Shown piece after piece: positions 12,590-24,671 of a stretch of DNA of 64,000 nucleotides. Origin of the DNA: Phlebiopsis flavidoalba (lineage: Eukaryota; Basidiomycota; Agaricomycetes; Polyporales; Phanerochaetaceae). The position numbers and the translations under genes were made by a program. The stretch covers positions 124,001 to 188,000 of the forward strand of contig JAOCPU010000021.1 in the NCBI GenBank assembly GCA_035772785.1, read 5' to 3'. The stretch's first letter is position 1. Each line of letters begins with the position of its first letter. A model generated the notes under the pieces. The model had not been told where the DNA came from and did no database searches. It saw nothing but the letters and a program-made list of their open reading frames with translations.

Positions 12590-12871
12590 CTGTAGTTTTA
12601 CGACCGTACCGGATGGGGTGTGGACTCCGTGACAGAATCGAACCGTACCGGATGACCACGGCGGCGGTCGGCCGCTGTGACATGTGACACCCCCCCGCTA
12701 TTTGGCAGGGGAGGATGAAGCGCCGAAGGCGCGGCAAAATTTCGGCGTACAGTCCGAGGTGTCACAGACCGGATGAGCCCCTCGGTGACGCGTGACAGCT
12801 TGCAATTTACCGTTGCGGTGGAAGGGGTCCGTGTGACGCGTGACATCCTTTTAACGGTCGAAAAACTACAG
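12590..12871. mobile_element. Tc1/mariner-type MITE, about 282 bp
   Basis: TIRs of about 18 bp: CTGTAGTTTTACGACCGT at the left, and its complement with one mismatch at the right end (12854-12871). TA dinucleotides flank it at 12588-12589 and 12872-12873, as in Tc1/mariner insertions. The interior has two copies of ACCGTACCGGATG and three TGACRYGTGACA-like motifs (about 12677, 12786, 12834). No coding capacity. Confidence 0.75.
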
Positions 12872-13728
12872 TAGGCATAAGTGGGAAGACGTGTTATCGT
12901 GATGCCTACGTCTGGTAGGATACTGTGCGGTATTGCTCGACACAACTGCTGCTGGCCCGCAATCTTGTGGCACGCGCGGCGTCGATCTGGCGCAGAACAC
13001 TCCCGCACTGTCTGTCTAGCTCGGGACGTTGACAAGCACCTCATCAATACTGGCACTCAGAAGCTCGTCGTCTCAAATCCCCCGACGTAGAGCACATGTC
13101 TGCCAATGGCGTGGAGAGAGAGCAATCTCGCTCTTTGACAGTGATTAGATCTGTCGCAAATCTTGGGGGGAGACCATGAGCGCTTGTGAGGGCTCGTGAG
13201 ACAGTTGAGAGATTCGGTCTCACTGAGTAAAGTACGAAATATCTCATGAGAGCTCACGAGACGCCCTTGAGACCGTGTTGAGAGCCTTTGAGGGCCTTTG
13301 AGGGCCTCTGAGACTTGTCCCGACATCATTTTGATGTCTCAAGACGACATCGGCTATGGGCGGTTATTACTGTCTCTTATCAAGATCTCGGACACCTAAG
13401 ACAATCTTGACCACTACAGCACGAACGCGATGTATTTCTCCAGAAAAAGTATACAAGAGTGTGTTCTGACATACGTAGTATACTTCTATCACTAAATGAG
13501 ATTTTTACATGGAGTCCTTGTGCTAGTGCGAATATTTTCGTGGAGAGACTGCTCAAGCGTCCAAAACCAGGGATCTCGGACACCTGCCTTATCTAGGCGC
13601 CCAAGGACCGTCGGACAGCGCTCGGACACCCCTCTCCCCCATCGTTTACACTATTTTGCACAGATTTTGGTGTTGTATAGCATTCAGAATATGTAATAAA
13701 AATTGGTAAATATATTAGCTACTTAGCA

Positions 13729-16309
13729 CTACTCCTTTAAAGTGCGCCGTACAGCTACAGGAACAGGCCGTGGAATAGCTTTCTGAGTAACAGATGGTTT
13801 AGCCACAGATCTTTCTTTGCCTCCGTCTGACCTGTTTCCGATAGTGAGAGCTCGTGCAAAAACTTCATCGAGGTCTTCTGAGTCAGAATCGCCATCTAAC
13901 TCTGCCAAAAGGGAGGTGAAATCCTCTCGTGCAAGTATGCTGGATGCGCCTTTCCGAGGAGACTTCTGTGATGTGGCAATGACGGCGGCTGCATCCTCGT
14001 TACCTCGCTTTGCCTTCTGCTTCCCTTCCGACCCTCTGCCATCGCATATGCCTGTTCCACTTGCTTCCTTGCCTCTTTTTCTGCTTTGTCCTGCACTGCC
14101 TTTGCCCTTTTCTCCTTATCCTTCTCCGCTTTTTCCTGCTTTTCCTTTCTTTTTCCTGCTCTCTCTCAGCCCGCTTTTTCTGCTCTCCTCTGCGCCTGTT
14201 CTGCTGCTCGTCTCTCCTTTACTGCTGCCTTTTCCCATCTCCACCTCTGCCTTCTTTGCAGCTCTCTCAGCTTCTTTTTCCTGTCGCGCTTTCTCCTTTT
14301 GCTCGTCCACTTCAGCCTTTCGCTGCTGCGCAATTTGCTCAAGCTGTCGCTTGAATTTCACTTCGCGTGCTTCCTTGTGAACTTCAGCCATACGTATACA
14401 CCAAACATGATAAGATAAAGCATTCAATGACTCAATGGATGTTAGGTGGCGTGCATGAGTGGTATCCTAATAACACGTTTCGCCTTTGGTTTGGTACGCT
14501 CGAATGCGATTTGACGTAGACGCCCGTTTTCTAAATCCATGAGCTTTTGCTGTGCGTAGCACCGATTCAGCTCCTTCTCTGCCTCGGCCAGTAGGTTACG
14601 AAGCTGATTGTTCTCAGTTAAGAGATCTAGGCGGTTGGCGGTACGCTTGTTCAGAAGTTGGTGGCATGTCAATCTTGAAACGTCGAGGAGGATGAGCAGC
14701 GTCCGGCTGAATGGTTGTGCTAGGAGAAGTTGAGGCGGTATGGATAGATGAAGGGAGTGGTGTGGGCAGTGGATTTGTATGAGATGACGATGCTTCGGAA
14801 AAAGGTAGAAGGGCCCGCGGGGACGTGTAATGATTTACGCGGAGATTGTGAAATGGATGTAGGGAAATGAGTGTATTGTGACGAAGCATCAGTCGGAGTA
14901 AAGGGAGGACTTTGGGATGCTCGGGAATGGAAACAAGGATAGACGGAAGACTCGCGGGTATAGGCTGAGCAGGCAGAGTGCTGGTGTTTTCGGATGGTGC
15001 GAATAAAGAAGGATGAATGGCGTTTTGGGTTAATCGGCCCAGATTCCGGTCTTTGTAAAAGCAGAGATAATCGTACGAGCCTTCATAGCCTTTGTGCGAG
15101 CATTGTGGTAGTGGACAAGGAAGTTGTCCTTGGTGATAGGGGTGAAGCGATGCAGAAGGCGTCGGCTACTTCGGCTTTCCAAGCAGTCGCCAAAGGCCCA
15201 AAGACGCCAACATCGCATGGCTGAAGAGCATGCGTTGTGTGGGAGGGAGGCAAAGGACGTGGATATTGTGGAGCTTAGCAAAGCTGAGAAAACGCAGTGT
15301 GTGCAATGTGAATTGTGACCATCGAGAAGTAGACAACGTGGCTTGCCGCTCGTGTTACGCTGGGCAGTGGCGGGCTCAAAATCTTTTTCAAGCCATAACG
15401 CACCAAGCTCCTGGTCAGTCCAGCCCTTCTCTGACATCAGGATGCTAGTGGTGATCGTTGAGTTGATGTACATATTTCTGTGATTATAATCTACGCACCT
15501 TGCACCGACGGATTATTTAATCCCCACGATAAGTTCCTACGCTTTCCTTCAAAGATGACCGTTGGGGCAAGGGAGGTACCATCAGCACATACACACTCAA
15601 TAATAGTGATGGTATCACGAGTGCCTTGTGCAATTTTCTGTACTGTTTTCTGATCGCGGTCACTCCACAATGGCTTTCGGATGCGATGGCACAATGAGGC
15701 CGAGCATAACGCCCTTCCTTTCGTCCATGTTTGTAAAGGTTCTCCGGGGGAATCTTGTACTCCAGGATGAGCTCAGTAAGGAGTTTCGTAAAACTCACGA
15801 ACAAGGGTTGGATTCAAAGCTTGAGCGCGGACATTCTTCGAGTGAGGTTGTCCAGCGTACTTTGAGGTTTGGATGACGTTGGATAAACCGAGACCAACCC
15901 AGTTCTTGCCCACTTTCTTCCCCAGCCCAGCTCTGAGGCATATGCATGCAATGTCTGAGGGCTCATGGGGATTGCTCTCCTGCCTAAAACCTTGAAAGAA
16001 ATGACAAAAGTGCGCAGAAATATTCAAAAATATAATCACATACCTGCAACCATACAACCAATGTGTCTTCCTCTTCCTTTGTCAACTTAGACTGCTCTCT
16101 ATGGCTCTCACTACGACTCTCCTTCCCATGAAGACGATCGGAAAAAAGGGTGGACTTGGAAAACACCATAGAGCAAAGCAGCCTTGCGCAAGGAAAGGCG
16201 ATAGTGTCCGCTTGGAAGCTCGCCAGATGAGTGAATGGCCATCAGAGCCTCTTGAATACGTTTCTTCTTCAGTCGACATTTTAGAGGTTTGGGATGTGTC
16301 AGATGACAT
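13729..16309 (-). pseudogene. Pogo/CENP-B-type DDE transposase, frameshifted
   Basis: Minus strand, from MSSDTSQTSKMS (16309) to a stop at 13729. Domains in order: an N-terminal helix-turn-helix segment (KKKRIQEALMAI...LRKAALLYGV), then a CENP-B-like segment with KLTKEEEDTLVVWLQ. The DDE domain follows: FTKLLTELILEYKIPPENLY, the first catalytic Asp in a NMDE block, a C-ADGTSLAPTVIFEGK strand, and the second Asp in LLLDGHNSHC. The tail is Ser/Thr/Pro-rich, then a Lys/Glu coiled coil (RKAEVDEQKEKARQEKEAE) and an acidic end (LDGDSDSEDLDEVFARAL). These pieces lie in different frames (shifts near 16275, 16150, 15720, 15660 and 14110). Introns are likely around 16040 and 15490. It matches the usual basidiomycete pogo/Fot-like transposase with a C-terminal coiled coil, and it is inactive. 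Confidence 0.8.
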
Positions 16310-16429
16310 ATTACAACAAGCAACAGCGCAGATGTAGCAGATAGGCCGTCAAAGAGCAAGCAAGGGAGACAAGGAAAAGTGCGCACTAGCTGCGCTTTCG
16401 TGCCCTTGTGTTGGTCCCAAACTACCATT

Positions 16430-17220
16430 TAGAACACATAATCATCATTAAAAACTCATGTGACAACTGTGAGAGCTGTACTAAACTCCATCTGGAGCTT
16501 GATCAAGAGATGTCTTCCCACCCCCTAATCAGCTGGCCTTCATATGTGTGAGAAATATTTGACAGATGCTCTAGACTTATTGTAGTGGTTCAGTAATAAT
16601 GATAGAGGTCTAAACTAGCTCTGAATCACGCACAGCGTCCCCATTCCCAGCATTTATCTCTAGGGACCACAAAGAATAAGACGTGTTTTTTTTGGTGATT
16701 AAATATCTAGAATGAGGTATACAGTTGAACATGTAGACTTTAAAAATATCTCTACTATGCCAAAACAAAACACCTTCATATATATAAGATTGAGTAAAAC
16801 AAATATCTTATTGCATACCCGCACCGAAAAAATCAGACTGTTCATTTATTTGAGCACTCTCAGCCTAGTGTAATATTTACAGAGTTTATATTGCTGCAAT
16901 TATGTGATTTTTTTGGGATTTTACACTCATACATATGATACTATATACTGTTTCTGTAGCTCCTTACCTTTCAGAATCTTCAAGATCAACATTCTAGCTT
17001 AGTGGAAGGGGGCAAATGCGAGAGGTGAGAAGGAGGGTATCCCGTTATGGAAATAGTGATGGCACTGATGTCTGCCATTTTGCCGCACTTCTTCATCGTA
17101 GTTCTCTATATTCTCGGAACCAAATTTCGCGGGATGTAGTAGTATTAAAATGAAGCTATTACATTGTACATAGTATCCTACAACTTAGTTTGACATAATT
17201 CGTCGTCTGGAAGAAGCAGG
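16430..17220. other. AT-rich arm of the transposon
   Basis: About 800 bp of AT-rich sequence without open frames, between the transposase start and the right-hand inverted repeats. It contains short A and T runs; no gene seen. Confidence 0.5.
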
Positions 17221-17327
17221 AGGCAAGTGTCCGAGATCCTAGGGGTGGTCCGGACTCGTGGGAATCCACAGTACGTTGAGACGTCCTTGAGACGGTCTTC
17301 TCATGAGCCCGTGGGGAAATTTGCGAC

Positions 17328-18860
17328 ATCCCGCACGTAACCGTGAGTCCTGATCAATACTTCCCTTCATCCCGTGTTTTCAATAGGACAGGACTAGTGA
17401 CGTGTCTTACGCTAGAACACGCTATTCCCTCGGACGTGTTGAGATTGCTCACACAGGTGGCGGAGAGCAATTCGTCCATGCGAAGTGAGAAGAACCATGT
17501 TCTCCAATCCCAACTTGAAGCTGTCTGCTCGAAGGCAGTGTCCCTCTCCATGATTGAACGTAAGGATGACCTGGCTCGCCAGTCCTGTCGATGTACGTAT
17601 CCGGGTTTTTTGTCCCTACTCTTCATAAGTCCAGATTCTGGAAACGTTGACCGATCACGCCAAAACAGGATTTCACTCGCCCTAAATATGTTGCAGACCG
17701 TGGAGAGCCAGCGCAATCCGTTCTTGTAAGACTTTAGGAATACCCACCCAATACGATCGAAGGTTGAAATGCTCAGTATCTCAGCGAAATAGTCCCATCG
17801 TGGATTTTATGCTGCATTTGGTACGGACGTCTTTCCCCATTGATCGTTGTTCTAAACTTCGATCAAAGCCCGCCCTCCACAGCAGTACTCGCTTTATCGA
17901 CCTCGGTGTAGCTCGCTACCTAAGACCCCAAATATTGGTCGCATGCAACTTATTCAAGCGAGCATGATCCTGACGTCTCGCTGTCCCAATGCATCCGACG
18001 CAAGTAATGGAGGGGTCCCTAGACAAAGGTAGTGGTGCGCTTTGTGCGATGTTGAAGAGAATAAACCTGATCTCGTTTGTGCATATGGGGTTCGTCGCGG
18101 TGGAGCCGGCGGGACGTAAGCGGTTATCCATATCAAGTACGCATGTCTCATACCAATGCACGTTCGAGGAGCCGGATTGCATACAATTTATTCCGAAAAT
18201 CGGCCCAGCAAGTGGATCCTGTGTCTCCCTCGCGTGTGACGAGACCTATATCTGTGATCATGACCTGAAATGACATGGAATCAGATGATAAATTAATGAT
18301 TCTCGTGATGAAGGGGGGGTTGATAGAGTTCATCATGGATTCTCTGGGGTTCCCGGTCGGAATGTGAGAACCCAGGGACATAAACGTTGTAGACAAGACA
18401 TTGTATTGCAGCGTTGTCCCTAAGGGTTCATGGGTACGTGAGTGTAGCGGTATGCTGTACTGTCTTCACGTATCTTAGCATATCCTGACTGTCGTGGATA
18501 GAAAGCGACGACCATACAAGCACGAATAGGCAAGCACTGCGCTGAATCCCGCCCGAAACTGGGGGCTAGTTCTATCAGATGACATGGAAGCCAGGTCGCA
18601 CTCCAAAGAGGGTGGCGTCAAGTGACGCTGTAATCTCGACTATATTACCTGCGGCACCGGCAGTAGACTTGATGAATTAGTACGTGGATCAAACATAAAC
18701 GCTATGCATTCAATAATCACCGTTGACGCAGTCAGTGCAGCAATCGTTCAGGATGCCGCAGCTCAATGCTTCAGGAAGATCATAGTGTGGATCCACCGTG
18801 AAGACGGCATGCCCATAACAACTCAATATCATTATAGCACATGCAGAGTTAATGGAAAAA
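17328..18860. other. No convincing gene
   Basis: Open frames occur at 17343-17729 (+), 17354-17716 (-), 17916-18182 (-) and 18148-18396 (-). The two last minus frames read somewhat like protein (FQVMITDIGLVTREG, CWADFRNKLYAI), but I recognise no family. It is probably a decayed gene. Confidence 0.3.
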
Positions 18861-18861
18861 G

Positions 18862-18868
18862 TATAAGA
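18862..18868 (+). promoter_or_regulatory. TATA box of D1
   Basis: TATAAGA, 53 bp upstream of the D1 ATG at 18915. The same spacing recurs at D3, D4, D5 and D6. Confidence 0.6.
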
Positions 18869-18914
18869 TCCAGAGCGTTGAGCGTCGGTGGTCAAAATTC
18901 ATGTTTAATTACTT

Positions 18915-20720
18915 ATGTCTTCGTCTCAAGACCAGCTCGCCCAATTCATCTCAAACCAGTAGAAGTTGTTTTCTCCATTGTCCCTGCACACAGTGTTGAG
19001 GGTGCTTACACATAATCATCAGCAGACGCTCCAGCTTACGTTGACCGATTCACCAACGGTACGACCGCCGAACGACTCCATGAAAATCTACGACGCGCTG
19101 TCTTAATGATTTCAAGCGCTCACGATCTATGATGGGGTACCTCTTCACGCTTGATCAAGAAATAGCAGGGCCGTCTGGAGTGCGACGGTGGACTGCGTCT
19201 TCGATTCTACTGATCACAGTACGATGGGCGATGGTGCTCAAGCAGGTGTTCCACTTTCTCCCCTCTCCCGCCTTTTCCTTCGTAAGTACGTCGAATCTCA
19301 ACGATTTGTGGTTCAATTAAGAACTAGACTGATGAACTTGCATTACAGAGGTGTGTCACCCCTATCACGAGATTATCACAATGGAAAATATGTGTCTAAA
19401 GCTGAATTTTCAAGCTTGCGCAAAGTCTGAACCTCGTGGGTGAATAATTTGGAATTTCATCGGCTTTGCCCAGGTCGCCGGTATGTTCCACGCCAACCCT
19501 TTATGAGCTAGCAGTGGGATCATGTGTTTTGTTAGCATTCTCGGCGCTGCGAGTATTCGCGATTAGTGGCACGCAGGATGCATGTCGTCACGTAATTCAC
19601 CGTCACTGTTTTCCTGCTGGGAATTGTTCCCATTGCAACTAATACAGTGAGTCCCTCAAGATCGTCCTCGAGCGGACTATGGAGTTCACGGTATACAATA
19701 ACATAAATTGCAGGTCGTGTACAAGAGATCAATTTATACGTACGAGTCGAGAGCCCGATTCCGACTCCTGCTGTCAACAAGGTGTCCTTCATGACAATCA
19801 AAAAACCTCTGCAACTCGTGAGCCATGTTTTCTATCTGACGCTCCTTTTCGGACGACAAGATCTAAAAAACTGAGATCCGCACACACCAGACGTGCAAGC
19901 ACATTAGTTGCACTTAGACACTGATGTCAATATTCATGAACGAGTTGATCGTCGATCGTCGAAGTTCTTCTGGCAACCCAGGCATATGTTCTGATTGTAG
20001 CTGATCTGATCACACTTGTGCTGACATCTCATTGATCAGGGACATACCATGCGACAATGGGACGTATCTAGGAGGCTGGATCTACCGTCTTTCTTTGACT
20101 ACCTGTTCCTCCTCCGTTACGTGACGGTATGATCCACAGTTTTACACTGAAGATATACGCTTATGTTAAGTGCAGGTACGATCTTCTACTTAGGTAAGCC
20201 AAGCGTGTTCGGAACAGTAGGATGCCATGGATAATCATTACTTGAATCTGATTAATAGCGCGTTGCTCATCTTCAACGTTCTCCAAGTTGTGGAAGACTT
20301 CTCAAACAAGGTATTGTCTCTTTATTGTAATAGCTCTATGACATTTCTTGACTATCACTAGAATAGCTCCTTTTTGATAGCCTCGGTCACCACTGCTGTT
20401 GGTGAATTATCTCACAATGGCGATCAAAAACGCTTACCTGTGTGCGATTTTAGCCGCAGATGGTTCTCGTTCAGAGGCCGGTTTCATGTTTGAAACCCCT
20501 ACGCCAGATTCACAACGACTTTAATACCTTCGCGACGGTGCGACGAGTTCACACCTTTCGCTCGAGACTCGTACACCGCGATTCGCAATGGGCAACATCG
20601 GCGAATCCCTCGATTATTCACAAGCTGAATTCGCACCCCCCCCCTTATAACAGCGATGGCGAAGAAGGAGCGAGCGGGATGTCCAGCCTTCAGATATCCG
20701 AAATGATCGGCACTTCATGA
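18915..20720 (+). pseudogene. DUF6533 membrane-protein gene, copy D1, decayed
   Basis: Basidiomycete multi-spanning membrane protein family of unknown function. Exon 1 is MSSSQDQLAQFISNQ (ATG 18915). The DUF6533 core exon lies at about 19129-19265: GYLFTLDQEIAG..RRWTASSILLITVRW, with the family's D-Q-E and R-W residues. Then come AFSALRVFAI (about 19535), the transmembrane-like TVFLLGIVPIATNT (about 19605-19650), and a damaged C-terminal exon about 20460-20720. There the family's VNRFMLNLRQ and RFAMGNIGESLDYS motifs are in different frames, with FAMGNIGESLDYS at about 20583-20622. The segment corresponding to the TADTLTLIL helix is poorly preserved. Frameshifts and lost exons make it a pseudogene; the TATA box remains. 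Confidence 0.75.
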
Positions 20721-22994
20721 TCCTGCCTGTGCAGATAAGAGACGTGTTTGAAGGTAGTAGGATTGCGTCTTGAGAGTACAATCGGAATAGTCTCGCAGTC
20801 CAGTTAGTGTTACCCATGTGCCTGTTCGCTATTTTGCAGTGATTTGTGTGACCATGTCCAATATATCTCCAGTTGACCCTCAGTTAAGCGTCACCGTACG
20901 CCCACAATTACTCACAGACTCTCAGCGGCGTTCCTTGTATTGTTTGGCATCCCTGATGCGCAACTTAAGTAATTGATTTACATACTATTCGTAGTAGCCC
21001 GCTAGGATTTGGTCTCTTCTTTTCTTCCTTCTTCGCCCAAATGCACCATGTAGTATCACCATATACTGCTAGTGTCCGCCCCTGAATATTTGAGGACATC
21101 CCTCTCTCTGTTCTTCCGGCAGAGCTGTCGGTACTGTGTCGAGGGAGCGGACCTACGGGCGGCGACCTTTCGAGAGCGCGCACGGGATGGCTCCGCATCA
21201 TTCCAAACGCGGATTGATGCGCCACAGCTTGTCGTCGGCACCGGGGATTGCGGCGCTTCCGGCTGTTTCACCGGCACGAGCAGTTGCGTTCCCCCCTGCG
21301 TCCTTATCTCTCACAACGCAGAAAGCTGGACGCGAGGGCAAGTTGCTGGCAGGCGTGCCGTGGGATCAGCAATGCACATTGGGGAGACAGGGCTTGGTCC
21401 TATCCGCGTGTCTCATCCTCTCCCTCGCGGGCCAACACCTACATCCGGGGCCACGGTGCCGCTCTGCTCCTATCGTGGGATTGTCCGGAACGAGCGTATG
21501 ATTCTCTCAGCATGCAGTACAGCAGGTGTTCTGCTTTTGAGACGGAACAAGCGAGCGTCTAGGGTGCGATCCGCAGTGTTAAAATATCGTGGTTGTGGGT
21601 GACGGTTTTTGGCAAAATGCGATTAGTGCAGTTGCTCAATTGGCTCCATCTAGCTCGGTCCGGTACAGTGAACAGTCTCAGGTCTGGTACTTGGGTTCTC
21701 ATATCTCCCAATGTGCTGAATGCGTGAAATGCGGTTGCTGGCGTGGGACGACTAAGCACCGAAGCCCCTCTCGGCGCATGCATGGCATGATCGGTAATAA
21801 AGTTGCCTTAGGTTCCCCATGCTGAGGCACAGCATTGATTTCCAGAGACGAGGATGATAGAATGGAGCGTCTCAACAGCCCCGGTCAATATCAAGCGCAA
21901 CAGAGCCACACAGAGAAGCACGAACTCTGTGCAGCTGCCGCAGGTGTGTGGCATCTCTTATCTGCGTCGGAGAAAACAGCGCGAGGAATCTTACCAACGG
22001 TTCGCACGCGCATTCAGATGCACAAAGGCGTTATGGCTAAATAGACTAACCGACAGCGCATACTCATTTTATGGCGAATGAGTCGTCTGATACCCCTCGG
22101 TGAGGCATGCAGATTTGGTACAACAAGATCAGTACGTTCAAGTCAAGAAGCTCTCGACGTTCAAGATCATAAATACCTTTATGCTCACTTGAGCTGTTAG
22201 AAACGCTGCAGTCCTCCCACTCTTCACACAATAGAGCTAACATATATCCTGAGATGTCGTTGGTATGGAAGTACCATTTCCAACATGTTAGACGATAGCT
22301 CACCATGATTTTTTGATTAGAGACAATTCCTCGGTAATAGAAGGACAATTTTTACCCTATGTAGATGGTGGCTCTCGCTTTTTGCTCTTGTGCTAGATCC
22401 TATTTCTGGAAGCTCAATAGTGCGATGTGCATAGCCATCATTTAGACAAAAACAGAACTCATCGAGTGTAAGGACACACATCTAGGAAACACGTTCCTAT
22501 CTAAGGAACCAGTGTGCTTCCGTTTTGAACGTCGACAAGACCATGACTAGTATGCGCGCTAGCAATATATACAGACTGATGATCACTCACAAAGTAATGT
22601 CCAGGACACCCACATAACTGTTCGGATATGGATAAAATGACCGGGTAAGAATCACTAGGCGGAGTGTTTGCCATGGGACGCCTAATACAACAACCATAAA
22701 ACGCGAGCAGATGCTCCGCTACCACGGCTCCCCCTGTTGGCCCAGTACCATGGCATCGGCACAAGGACAGCTCGGAACTCGCGCAAATAGTCTCAAACAC
22801 TGTAAGCACACCGCGCCATCTCAAGCCTAGACATACTCGATGCCTTTAACGTACAAGCGCAGTCACTCCGCTTTTTGTCTTTGCGTCAAAACGCAGGGTT
22901 ACTCAAGACTACGCCATGCATAGGTATCATAAGCCCTCGCTCCGCATATTGCAACGCGTTCCGTCTCCTTCATACACTGACTCCATTCACTGCG
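20721..22994. other. Inter-unit region with boundary block R0; no gene recognised
   Basis: By analogy with later units, a minus-strand family B gene would lie between R0 (21191-21270) and D2, but I cannot find its motifs here. Frames such as 21072-21602 (+), 22064-22348 (-) and 22501-22824 (-) show no known domain. Any B copy is degraded beyond recognition or lost. Confidence 0.35.
21191..21270. repeat. Unit-boundary block R0
   Basis: Contains GCATCATTCCAAA...GGATTGATGCGC, then a GTCGGCACC stretch and CTTCCGGCTGT. It is shared, with divergence, with R1-R5 (31651, 37791, 44886, 53776, 60735). Confidence 0.5.
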
Positions 22995-24671
22995 TTATAG
23001 CGCTGGTTTATCTCTACGAGTAATTCTGTTAAACAATGGGACGAGGGAGGTCATCGCCGAACGACTGGTACTGGCAGCGGAGCCCCCCCCCCCACTGCGG
23101 ACAATCTCTTCTGTTACTACTTCCTATCGGTCGATGGGGGAGTGGTTGGAAAATGATGACTCACGGTGTTTTTCCCCCCCCCGGCGTGCTTGATTTCGTG
23201 CCGGTATCTGAATGGGTACGTGTGTAGATCGCTGTGCGACGATGTGCGGCGGTCGCGCGCTTCTGAGTCCCCGTTCATATAGATGTATGTAATACCACCT
23301 CTTCGAAGCAAAAAGGGCTGACCTGACTTGGGGCGCACGGGTTTAGGTGTACGCGGTTGGACGTCGCAGCTCAGATTATGTCTGCGATTGGTTTCGCGCA
23401 AGTCGCAGGTACGTTAAAACAATTCGACTCATATATCAACGACACACGAATGATGTCTGGCTAGCGTTCTCTGCACTACGAGTCTTTGCAGTGTGGCATG
23501 CAAGTGCATACAGATACCATTTTCTCTGCTGTTATTACCGTATTGGGGCTTGTTCCTTTGGTGACTAATGTGGTAAGCCTCATGCACTATTTGAGCTATC
23601 CTAGATTTTTCTTTCTTCAATATAACGCTCAACGCGCCGTTTTTACCACATGAACAGGTTCTTGAAATAAAACAAGACATTTTTATGAAGCGAATCCGGT
23701 CGCTTTCTGTCTAGTGAGGAAAAATGTTACAGCAAAGACGTTCAATTTGTAAGTACTAACAGAACCATTAATTTTCGTGGTCATGTAAACTCACAAGAAG
23801 AATCTAGATGTGGGTTGATATCCAAATTTACACCAATATATCTTCATATTCAGCGTCTCCGAAGTGCTCGTTTCGACACGCACATCCATTATTGCAGCGG
23901 ATACCCTCACATTGATACTCATACTGATGAAGACATTCAAGACATGGAGAGAGTCCAGACGCATTAGCATGTGGCTATCCTTGATCTCTTGTCTCCTACG
24001 CGATGGTCTGAGTTTTCAGAAGCCTTTGACTTTGCTGGACACTCACTCATTTCTTAGGTGTGATTTACTTCAGGTAAGCTTTTTCTATTCAATACAGCCA
24101 CAGAAGGCTTATGATGGCTCCTGTTATGCCGCTCAACATTAGTGTTATGCTCGCTCTCAATATCTTCCAGATGATTGTAGAGTTTTCGCTCAAGGTATGT
24201 TTCAGTCACGTCTTCGACAAATAATCTACGTCAAGCCTGCGTAATTCACGAAATCGCTTCAAGGATACGTCTTACTATGTGGTCATAATCACGATGGTCC
24301 GTCAATGTACACCTACATCCTTTCAACCGCATCATCTTATTTATTCTCGACGATCACAGCCGTTAATTCTCGTCAATCGTTTCATGCTTAATTTACGACA
24401 AATCAATAGCCCAACTACCTCCGAGGATGTCTCAGACGCAGACCGAACAATCCAAGTCCACACAACGAAGTTCGCAATGGGTAATATCGGAGAGTCACTA
24501 GATTACTCCCTCGCCTTTGATGAAGACGACGCGGAGAAGAGACGCCAGAATATGGGGTATCCCTCGCAGGGGCATCAAGATGGAGGGTTTAGCAGGGTCA
24601 GCGTTGGAGAAGGAAGAGAGCAGTGGAGATATTGCCACACGCCACAGCGTAAATGTTGGGACAGGTACTGA
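22995..24671 (+). pseudogene. DUF6533 membrane-protein gene, copy D2, decayed
   Basis: No clear first exon. A degenerate DUF6533 core exon begins near 23000 (ALVYLYE...), with SVLLLPIGRW-like sequence at about 23105-23140; a 12-base C run interrupts it. Later parts are better: IGFAQVA (about 23383-23408), AFSALRVFAVWHASAYRY (about 23463-23517) followed by one frameshift, TSIIAADTLTLILILMKTF.TWRESRR (about 23880-23965) ending LISCLLRDG before a donor, a short GVIYF exon (about 24058), and a C-terminal exon with LVNRFMLNLRQ (about 24378) and KFAMGNIGESLDYSLAF (about 24470-24518), stop at 24669-24671. The order matches D3 and D4. It is a pseudogene because of its N-terminal damage and a frameshift in the third membrane segment. 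Confidence 0.75.

Larger units (their letters stand above)
13153..17327. mobile_element. Composite DNA transposon region, about 4.2 kb, carrying a pogo-like transposase relic
   Basis: Outer inverted termini read GTCGCAAAT (13153 inward, and complementary at the right ending 17327). They are followed by arms rich in TGAGAC, CTCATGAG and GAGGGCCT motifs. A second pair of inverted repeats lies inside: GGATCTCGGACACCTGCCT (about 13573) faces its complement with one mismatch ending near 17239, with an extra copy of GATCTCGGACACCT at 13384. The core holds a broken pogo/CENP-B-type transposase gene. Either one element has complex subterminal repeats, or a pogo-like element is nested in another. I could not find a clean TSD, so the ends are approximate. 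Confidence 0.65.
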
